NCBI GenBank assembly: GCA_910578745.1
Contig: CAJTSN010000028.1
Span: forward strand, 5,176 to 21,913
Reading direction: 5' to 3'
Source: an uncultured Bacilli bacterium
GTDB taxonomy: Bacteria; Bacillota_I; Bacilli_A; RF39; UBA660
Length of the DNA stretch: 16,738 bases
Shown here piece by piece: positions 1 through 5,333 of the stretch; the stretch's first letter is position 1; every line of letters begins with the position of its first letter. The translations under genes and the position numbers were made by a program. The notes below the pieces were generated by a model that was not told the origin of the DNA, did not search any database, and worked only from the letters and a program-made list of their open reading frames with translations.

Positions 1-1504
1 TTTTTCTTTCCATAGCCGAAAATATTTTTTCTATTTCTTTTGAATCAATATTGCCTAAGTCAAAAGAATAGCTCATAATATTATCTTTTCCAATAGAAAA
101 AGAACTTGACACACTCGTCTTTTTTATGATATCAACATTTTTCAATTTCTCTGTTGTATAAATTTCATAAATATCTCCAATTTGTTTTAACCCTTCCTCA
201 AGAAAATAAACTATAGAATCTAACTCATTCAAAATCATTCTATTATTTTCTATTACAAAATCATACCCACAAACTTTCTGTACAACTTCTTTCTCATAAG
301 TCTCATCTCTTACAATTTTTGTATTTGTAGTATCAAAATAATCAATTTCTTCTTCCGCATAGATAAATTTAGGATGACATATAATGCAATCTTGATATAC
401 ATCAAAATAAAGTTTTACATTAGGTGTTCCAGAAATAACAACTTCAGTAATAGAAGAGTCAACTGTAATTTTATCCTTTACAAGAGGAAGTATACAATTT
501 TTAAATTCCTCTAAAGAATCCTCTCTAAACTGTAGTTCATTGAGTTTTTGACTAAATACGATTTGTAGGAAAGGACGTGCTTTTTTTTGAACATGGTATA
601 AAACGTTTTCTATCTGTACATATTCAAAGTCACTAGTTACAATTTGAAGTTTATCAAGTGTATCTAACTTTACACTATATTTACCTTCTTTTTTTTCAAA
701 TGTAACGTCAAGTGGAAATTCATTCTTATATTCAGAAATGAAATAATCATTTAAGTAAAAAGATTTTCCCTTTAAAATACGCAAAAATTGCTTCGTAAGG
801 CCCCCACTAATTGTTAAAGCATTCCCACTATAATTAAAATTTCTACTTCTGCACACCTCATATAAAAATTGAGTAATTTCCTCTTCTTCTTGTGTAAGAA
901 AATGCTCTTCCATATCTAAAGTAAAACTTTTACTAATACATAACTTCCCACCCTCATAAATGGTTTCCAACATATTTCTCGCTTTTGTTCCCCGACATAT
1001 ATACAATCGTTCCATACCTATTTTAAAATAAATCTCTATTTCATTATCATAATAAGGGTAGAAATTGTCAGCTACTAAATATAATTCAAAATTCACCTTT
1101 TTATTGAATGATGATTTCGATTTTTTTTCTGTTTCCTTCAACAAATAATCAAATATATTCTTTGTTAACTGTTCTTGATACCCCATTGGTCTTTGTCCAA
1201 AAAGCTCTTCTCTATAATGCCAAAGACATGCGCCAACATGTTTACAACTTCTCGTCTTGTCAAATTGCAAGCAATCACAACTCACTTTGAAAATTTCCCC
1301 TTCTTCATTAAAATTTATCCAAACATGATAAGGAGTATTAGCGAAACTCTCTGAGCGAACGGTAAACCTATACTGTGTTTGATTACTATATGTAATTTTT
1401 TCATTCTTTTTAATAAAAGTGGAATTATAGTTTCTCCCCTTCATATAATCCGAAGCGGCAATCGCTTTTAATATTTTTTTTCTAATCAATGCATCATTCA
1501 TCAT
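1..1504 (-). CDS. SWIM zinc-finger SNF2-type helicase, N-terminal part (runs off left edge)
   Basis: About 501 codons are visible, from the ATG at 1504 to the window edge with no stop. Residues 76-89 read CDC, eight residues, then CKH: a SWIM zinc finger (CxC...CxH), preceded by a short alpha/beta stretch. The following ~400 residues, rich in beta strands and acidic/lysine helices, fit the bacterial SNF2-associated region that precedes the ATPase in this family. The ATPase motifs themselves would lie beyond the edge and are not seen. In such proteins SWIM plus SNF2 suggests DNA- or nucleoprotein-remodelling ATPases of poorly known role. I chose the first of two adjacent ATGs because GAGGT lies 7 nt upstream. 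A divergent promoter-like pair (TTGATA/TATACT, 18-bp spacer) lies at 1562-1591. The SWIM finger is directly seen; the SNF2 assignment is inferred from family architecture. Confidence 0.75.
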   Translation of the reverse strand, partial: MMNDALIRKKILKAIAASDYMKGRNYNSTFIKKNEKITYSNQTQYRFTVRSESFANTPYHVWINFNEEGEIFKVSCDCLQFDKTRSCKHVGACLWHYREELFGQRPMGYQEQLTKNIFDYLLKETEKKSKSSFNKKVNFELYLVADNFYPYYDNEIEIYFKIGMERLYICRGTKARNMLETIYEGGKLCISKSFTLDMEEHFLTQEEEEITQFLYEVCRSRNFNYSGNALTISGGLTKQFLRILKGKSFYLNDYFISEYKNEFPLDVTFEKKEGKYSVKLDTLDKLQIVTSDFEYVQIENVLYHVQKKARPFLQIVFSQKLNELQFREDSLEEFKNCILPLVKDKITVDSSITEVVISGTPNVKLYFDVYQDCIICHPKFIYAEEEIDYFDTTNTKIVRDETYEKEVVQKVCGYDFVIENNRMILNELDSIVYFLEEGLKQIGDIYEIYTTEKLKNVDIIKKTSVSSSFSIGKDNIMSYSFDLGNIDSKEIEKIFSAMERK

Positions 1505-1561
1505 AAATTGTACCTCAATTTCCCATCGTAATTTTCAAAAAATGAACACTTAAGTATACCT

Positions 1562-1591
1562 AGTATAACATATAATTAAACGATTTATCAA
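1562..1591 (-). promoter_or_regulatory. Putative sigma-A promoter of the SNF2-type gene
   Basis: On the minus strand a -35 TTGATA (1586-1591) and a -10 TATACT (1562-1567) are separated by 18 bp, about 60 nt upstream of the start codon. It is back to back with the ssrA promoter. Sequence match only. Confidence 0.5.
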
Positions 1592-1673
1592 AAAATATCC
1601 TAGTCGAATAGAGAAATTTTAATCATTTTCCCTTTTGAAAATCACATTTATCATAAAGCGCATACAAAACGAA

Positions 1674-1702
1674 TTGTATAATCAAAAAATATATGTTATA
1701 AT
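1674..1702 (+). promoter_or_regulatory. Sigma-A promoter of ssrA
   Basis: TTGTAT (1674-1679) and TATAAT (1697-1702) are separated by exactly 17 bp. The expected transcription start is about 1709, only ~5 nt before the mature tmRNA 5' end at 1714, which RNase P would then trim. The -10 is a perfect consensus. Confidence 0.75.
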
Positions 1703-1713
1703 TGAATAGAAAT

Positions 1714-2091
1714 GGGGATGTCTGGTTTCGACGAATATATTAGAATTTAAATGGCAAGTCGAATGTACACGTCACGTACACAAAAAAATAAACGCAAATA
1801 AAATTAAAACTGTTTTCAGTAACATGTTCCGTACTACTGGAACTGTTGCTTTTGCCTAATTATAATAAGGTAACAGGCTCTTCTATGCTTTCTCTTATCG
1901 AAGCTTAGTTGGGTTCATAATAGATAAGATTGCTAAAGATATGCTCAATATCTTTGGTGAAAATTAGAGCTTACTAAAAAAATTGTTGTTTGTTACAAAG
2001 TTTTTTAGGACATTTTTTAACAAACTAAGCTTGTAGAGGTTTATCTGGCTAATATATTCGGACAGGAGTTCGAATCTCCTCATCTCCACCA
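1714..2091 (+). ncRNA. ssrA: Transfer-messenger RNA (tmRNA)
   Basis: This RNA rescues ribosomes stalled on broken mRNA together with SmpB. The ends pair as an alanine-type acceptor stem: GGGGATG (1714-1720) with CATCTCC (2081-2087), discriminator A and encoded CCA at 2089-2091. The third pair is G-U (1716 with 2085), the identity element for alanyl-tRNA synthetase. The 5' part has the conserved GTCTGGTTTCGAC-type block, and the T arm AGGAG-TTCGAAT-CTCCT precedes the 3' acceptor strand. The tag reading frame starts with GCA at 1794 and stops at TAA 1857-1859. It encodes 21 residues beginning ANKIKTVF and ending GTVAFA. Its AFA end resembles Mollicutes tags rather than the ALAA end of Bacillus and E. 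coli. smpB is 2.8 kb away on the opposite strand. Length (378 nt) is typical. The pseudoknots between the tag and the tRNA-like part were not folded here. Confidence 0.96.
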
Positions 2092-2093
2092 TG

Positions 2094-2107
2094 TGGTTAT
2101 AAAACAA
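2094..2107 (+). repeat. 14-bp direct repeat, left copy
   Basis: TGGTTATAAAACAA begins 3 nt after the ssrA CCA end. An identical copy is at 4615-4628. The bases flanking each copy differ, so the repeat is exactly 14 bp. The two copies frame the accessory genes between ssrA and smpB, in the position expected for an attachment-site duplication or excision scar. No integrase gene lies between them, so the role is inferred from position alone. Confidence 0.7.
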
Positions 2108-2121
2108 ACAAAAATGTTTGT
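2104..2121 (+). terminator. Hairpin just downstream of ssrA, possible weak terminator
   Basis: ACAAACA (2104-2110) pairs perfectly with TGTTTGT (2115-2121) around an AAAA loop, 13 nt after the tmRNA end. The stem is AU-rich and is not followed by a clear T-run, so it may be a weak terminator or only a 3' processing structure. Confidence 0.35.
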
Positions 2122-2173
2122 ATGAAATATAAAATTAATTTAGCCAATTCTAGAAAGAAGGGTTATATAGTCT

Positions 2174-2647
2174 TTGGGTATAAGAGTTAAAGAAATGAAT
2201 AGACATGATTTATTAAAAAAAGTGCTAGAGTTTAATTATAATATAAAAGATTATGAACTTTTATACAGTAAAAATGGCAAACCATCGTTAGTAGGAAAAC
2301 AAGTATATTTTAACTTAAGTTCGAGCCAAAAGCTTAGTGCTATTGCTACTTCTAAAGTAGCAGTTGGGATTTGTATCGAACATTATTTTTATGATTTAGA
2401 AATATTAGATACATGCTTTAATGAAAAGGAAAAAGAAATTATTGCAAAAAGTGATAAGAAAGAACATGATTTTACTAGAATATATACTCTTAAAATAGCC
2501 TATATTAAAATGTTAGACTTTGAAAGGAAATACTCATTAGTAGATATTGATACAACTCAATTAAAAAATTGGAGCACAAATGAAAATAAAGATTATTTTG
2601 TTTCAGTTGTAGAAAATAAAAATGTTACAAATGAATACTCAAAATAA
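2174..2647 (+). pseudogene. Degenerate Sfp-type 4'-phosphopantetheinyl transferase-like protein
   Basis: The 157-residue ORF follows the layout of an Sfp/AcpS-type phosphopantetheinyl transferase: NGKPSL, YFNLSSS (normally FNISHS), a VGIxIE strand (normally GIDIE), and LKIAYIKM (normally xLKEAYxK). These enzymes move phosphopantetheine from CoA onto carrier proteins. Key residues are altered. The first metal-binding Asp of GIDIE is Cys here (GICIE), the Glu of the KEA helix is Ile, and the His of ISHS is Ser. The protein is also short: its start aligns where the family is already well into the N-terminal half, so the 5' part seems missing next to the ssrA boundary. The start is uncertain: TTG at 2174 (AAGAAGGG about 11 nt upstream) or ATG at 2195. 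No carrier-protein or synthase gene is nearby. I infer a decayed, probably catalytically dead copy; a non-catalytic role cannot be excluded. Confidence 0.6.
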
Positions 2648-2702
2648 AACCATAAATACAAAAGAGTTTGTTTTTTGTTCAGTCAGTTCCACCATAAAGG
2701 AA

Positions 2703-2728
2703 TTCAGTTGGACACTTGTTCAACTGAA
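2703..2728. repeat. 8-bp perfect inverted repeat (hairpin)
   Basis: TTCAGTTG (2703-2710) and CAACTGAA (2721-2728) flank a 10-nt loop, in the gap after the PPTase-like ORF. There is no T-run, so it is a poor terminator candidate. It may be a remnant end of a mobile element or a recombination scar. Confidence 0.45.
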
Positions 2729-2889
2729 CGATAAATATCAATTCTATTTCTGGAATTAATTGGGCTGTTGACAAATATAGACAACAGGCTGAATCTATTT
2801 TATTAGAACATATATCCAAATTTTTATTAGAATTAGGTAGAGATTTTTCTTTTGTAGCAAAACAAAGAAGAATTGATGTTGAGAAATAG
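2728..2889 (+). pseudogene. Fragment of a YhcG/DUF1016-family PD-(D/E)XK nuclease gene
   Basis: The + frame is open from after the TGA at 2725 to the TAG at 2887. Its second half contains KFLLELGRDFSFVAKQRRI, which closely matches the conserved LLELGxGFAFVxRQxRI segment just before the catalytic core of the YhcG/DUF1016 family (PDDEXK-like nucleases often found beside restriction-modification genes). The catalytic part that should follow (a DFYIDLLFY-like stretch) is absent; the frame stops after IDVEK. The N-terminal half of the family is not recognisable upstream either. This is therefore an internal remnant of about 30-50 codons, with a second 6-bp inverted repeat (CTGTTG/CAACAG) at its left. 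It marks a recombination junction directly upstream of the next intact gene. Confidence 0.65.
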
Positions 2890-2923
2890 AAAAATAAAAA
2901 GCAGAATTCATGGGAGTGGTAAT

Positions 2924-3640
2924 ATGCCAAGTTGGGGAATACATTTAAAGTTAGCAAAACAAATAAATAATAAATTAAAATTGAATATAGATTTATTTAC
3001 TTTTGGAAATTTAATACCAGATGTGGATGACGATTCAATTTATACTAGAAAATATGCACATTATTATACTGGTATTCGATTTAATAAATGCCCAAATGAA
3101 TTAGAAATCGATTTGAAACAATTTTTAAATGATTACAAAGACAAATTTGATAACCCAATGATTGTAGGATATTATTGTCATATATTAACAGATGAATTTT
3201 ACAATGAATATATATACACAAACAAATGGATTCAAGATGAAAATAAAAATATAATTGGTATTAAATGTAATGATGGCAATATTATTGATATATCAAAAAA
3301 TTTTAGAGAATCATTAAAGTATAAACATGAAGATTTAGAGAAATATGGAAGATACATTTATAATAGTGAAAATTTATATGTTCCAAAAGATACAGATATA
3401 ATATTAAAAAATTCAGATATATTAATTGACAAATTTTATTCTAAGAAAAATATAGAACATAGAATTAATTATTTAAATAATGGTGGTTTCAAAGAATTTA
3501 ATAAATTAAGTGATGATGATAATGATAATAAATATAAGTATCTTTTGTTTAATCAAAAAGAATTAGATAATTTATTTGATAAATGCTATTTATATGTAAT
3601 ACAGAAATTAAAGGAAGAAGGGATTTTTAATGAAGAATAA
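2924..3640 (+). CDS. Zinc-dependent phospholipase C-like protein
   Basis: The protein has 238 residues. Its N-terminus MPSWGIH, the GNLIPD segment, an AHYY segment and GYYCHILTD match the metal-ligand pattern of the zinc-dependent phospholipase C fold: candidate ligands H7, D33, H46, H86 and D90. Members of this loose family are helical proteins, many uncharacterised; some hydrolyse phospholipids. There is no signal peptide, so a cytoplasmic location is expected, which argues against a classical secreted phospholipase. I chose ATG 2924 because GGGAGTGG lies about 7 nt upstream and the protein then begins exactly at the family motif; a TTG start 51 nt further up has no support. It overlaps the next gene by 11 nt, so the two are probably translated together. 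Very A/T-rich codon use (AAT, ATA, GAA) differs from the housekeeping genes to the right. The fold call is fairly good; the substrate is unknown. Confidence 0.65.
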   Translation: MPSWGIHLKLAKQINNKLKLNIDLFTFGNLIPDVDDDSIYTRKYAHYYTGIRFNKCPNELEIDLKQFLNDYKDKFDNPMIVGYYCHILTDEFYNEYIYTNKWIQDENKNIIGIKCNDGNIIDISKNFRESLKYKHEDLEKYGRYIYNSENLYVPKDTDIILKNSDILIDKFYSKKNIEHRINYLNNGGFKEFNKLSDDDNDNKYKYLLFNQKELDNLFDKCYLYVIQKLKEEGIFNEE

Positions 3641-4484
3641 ACAAGATTATATTAACTATGCTAACAAAAACTTCAAAGGAAAAGCTCTAGAATTAGTATT
3701 AAATAATATAGAATTATTTTATGATAATACAGTAATTAATACAAAAAATAAATATTCTATTGGTGAAGATGTATTTTTAAAAAAAGGAACTTTTATACAT
3801 GGAATCAGAGAAGGCTTCGGAGAATTTGATTGGATAGTTGATAATGGTTTTATAAGTACAGATTTTTCTAAAAATGCAGTTCCTGGACAAAATAAAATTA
3901 AAAATAGTGTTGGAGTATGGAATATAAAGAAAGATATGCTATTGAAAGATTACATTATAGATTATAGCGGTTTTACTATTGTTTGTAAAAAAGGTAGAGG
4001 ATTAGAAGCATATCAAGAAAGTTTTTTGATTCCATATCATAAATTTGATGAAATAACTGAAAAAGTTAATGATGATCCAGAAACTTATATATGGTGGGGA
4101 GACAAAACAAAAGAAGTTACTTACTTACCTAGCTTAGTATCTAATAAATCACAGGTAGCATTTATTTTGAATACTGATAGCGATTATGCAAAGAAAATTT
4201 CATATGGAGATGTTTGGAATACTGAACTTGAAGCTGAAACATTAGAAGAATTTTTAGATTATAGATACTATCCAAAATTCATTGATTTAAGATTTAATAA
4301 AGATGCTTCTACAACAGATAGAGAATCAGCAATTATGTTTGGATTACCTTCTAAACTAATTGAAGGAGTATTAATAGGAAGAAAATTTGAAAATAATCCA
4401 AAAGCATTAAATAAAATAATATCAAAATTACCAAATTGTTATATATGTAATGTAGATGGAAAAGTAATTGTTGGAAATAAATAA
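3630..4484 (+). CDS. Unrecognised protein, possible ADP-ribosyltransferase-like fold
   Basis: This 284-aa soluble protein has no signal peptide or membrane segment. Its ATG overlaps the end of the phospholipase-like gene by 11 nt, with GGAAGAAGGG just upstream, so the two form a coupled unit. I do not recognise the family with confidence. Visible features: FLKKGTFIHGIR (residues 49-60) followed by NGFISTDFS (72-80), which resembles the HG...GF(I/L)STD opening of several mono-ADP-ribosyltransferase-like folds; a Trp-rich middle (TYIWWGDKT, 153-160); and a C-terminal PSKLIEGVLIGRKFE (240-254) of the kind that ends DUF2971/ART-like proteins. A candidate catalytic Glu could be E130 or E245. If it is an ADP-ribosyltransferase it could be a toxin or a phage-defence effector, but this is inference. 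Codon use is as AT-rich as its partner. Alternative: a conserved clostridial protein of unrelated fold. Confidence 0.6.
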   Translation: MKNKQDYINYANKNFKGKALELVLNNIELFYDNTVINTKNKYSIGEDVFLKKGTFIHGIREGFGEFDWIVDNGFISTDFSKNAVPGQNKIKNSVGVWNIKKDMLLKDYIIDYSGFTIVCKKGRGLEAYQESFLIPYHKFDEITEKVNDDPETYIWWGDKTKEVTYLPSLVSNKSQVAFILNTDSDYAKKISYGDVWNTELEAETLEEFLDYRYYPKFIDLRFNKDASTTDRESAIMFGLPSKLIEGVLIGRKFENNPKALNKIISKLPNCYICNVDGKVIVGNK

Positions 4485-4707
4485 TTAAAATAAGGTAAAA
4501 TTAGAGACTTTGTTTTTTTACAATAAACTAAGTATTTTATAAAATAATAATTATCTTCAATTAAAAAAATCTTTCGAAAAAGTTGTAAATAACTACATCA
4601 CTCGCACTAAATATTGGTTATAAAACAATGGTGTTAGGATAGATATATAGACACGAAAATCTTGAATAATAGTATACTAGAAATATCAATGAAGGGAGAA
4701 AGTGTCT
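4485..4707. other. Intergenic AT-rich stretch holding the right repeat copy
   Basis: There is no ORF worth calling. After the end of the second island gene there is A/T-rich sequence with a T-run near 4513-4519 but no convincing stem before it. The 14-bp repeat copy lies at 4615-4628. From about 4630 the sequence changes to what looks like the 5' end of an IS3-type element, including an inverted pair ATAGACAC (4647-4654) / GTGTCTAT (4702-4709). Confidence 0.5.
4615..4628 (+). repeat. 14-bp direct repeat, right copy
   Basis: This is an exact second copy of TGGTTATAAAACAA, same orientation as the one after ssrA. It separates the two-gene unit on its left from the IS3-type remnant on its right. 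Together the copies bound about 2.5 kb. Confidence 0.7.
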
Positions 4708-4830
4708 ATGAAAAAAGAACATAAAAATTATGATGAAGATTTAAAAAAAAATTGTCAGCTTATGTGAATCTGGGAAAAAGAAAATTCGTTATTACTAAGG
4801 AGCAAGGAAGAAGAAAACATATTCTCCCTT
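4708..4830 (+). pseudogene. IS3-type transposase orfA remnant, frameshifted
   Basis: ATG at 4708 with AAGGGAGAA upstream begins MKKEHKNYDEDLKK, typical of the IS3-family orfA N-terminus (KKYDEEFKK). The frame then breaks within a run of A (about 4741-4750). In the +1 frame the match resumes as IVSLCESGKK (compare IVxLYESGKS) and is lost soon afterwards. Only the first ~35 codons are recognisable; the helix-turn-helix remainder and orfB are gone. The upstream inverted pair GTGTCTAT/ATAGACAC is likely part of the same element's left end. It is non-functional. Confidence 0.65.
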
Positions 4831-4871
4831 CTTTATTGTATCCCCTATTACAATTTAAATAAGTATTTTAA

Positions 4872-4911
4872 AAATATAAAAAAATCAGAAAGATTTATAT
4901 TCCTTTCTGAT
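4872..4911 (-). terminator. Rho-independent terminator of smpB, overlapping its 3' codons
   Basis: On the minus strand ATCAGAAAG and CTTTCTGAT form a 9-bp stem (arms at 4903-4911 and 4884-4892 on the + strand), followed by seven T residues. The stem encodes the last residues of SmpB (IRKEYKSF) and its TGA stop. Confidence 0.85.
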
Positions 4912-5325
4912 TTCTCTTTCCATATCTCTCTTCTTTATCGTTTCTCTTTTATCGTACATTTTTTTACCCTTGGCAATGCCCAACAAAATCTTTGCCCGAT
5001 TCTTATGAAAATAAAGCTTTATAGGAACAAGTGTAATTCCATCCATTGTAATTCTATCATTCAATTTAAGAATTTCTTTTTTATGAAGCAAAAGCTTCCT
5101 AGTCCGTAATTCTTCATGATTAAATATATTGCCTTCTTTATAAGGACTAATATGCATGCCTAGTAAATAAACCTCATTTTTCCGAATAATTGCATAACTA
5201 TCTTTTAAATTAGCGTTTCCACTTCTTATTGACTTGACTTCAGTACCTGTTAAAGCAATCCCTGCTTCTATCGTTTCTAAAATTTCATAATCATATCTGG
5301 CTTTTCTATTATTTATCTCTATCAC
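4885..5325 (-). CDS. smpB: SsrA-binding protein SmpB
   Basis: SmpB binds the tRNA-like part of tmRNA, takes the place of the missing codon-anticodon pair in the ribosomal A site and starts trans-translation. The 146-aa protein is slightly short for the family (150-160). It shows the hallmarks EAGIALTGTEVKSIRSG near the start, MHISPYKEGNIFNHEELRTRKLLLHKKEI in the middle, and the basic C-terminal tail after GKKMYDKRE that enters the mRNA path. The start is GTG with AGGTGA 5 nt upstream; that ribosome site overlaps the stop of the upstream phosphoesterase gene, 8 nt away, so translation is probably coupled. It is the last gene of the rnr-capA-smpB unit and transcribes toward ssrA, which is on the other strand. 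The last nine codons double as the terminator stem. Confidence 0.97.
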   Translation of the reverse strand: MIEINNRKARYDYEILETIEAGIALTGTEVKSIRSGNANLKDSYAIIRKNEVYLLGMHISPYKEGNIFNHEELRTRKLLLHKKEILKLNDRITMDGITLVPIKLYFHKNRAKILLGIAKGKKMYDKRETIKKRDMEREIRKEYKSF

Positions 5326-5333
5326 TTTATCAC

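Noticed and set aside
2085..2695. An 8-nt repeat TCCACCAT at the ssrA end (2085-2092) and at 2688-2695 as a second attachment site
   Set aside because: Eight bases is within chance for AT-rich DNA plus the common CCACC string, and the second copy falls between broken genes without a matching boundary.
2873..2923. TTG start extending the phospholipase-like protein by 17 residues
   Set aside because: The extension is basic, low-complexity and unrelated to the family; the ATG at 2924 has a good ribosome site and begins at the conserved MPSWG motif.
2679..2957. Minus-strand ORF of 92 aa
   Set aside because: It is the antisense of the YhcG fragment and the start of the phospholipase-like gene, with no ribosome site or family resemblance.
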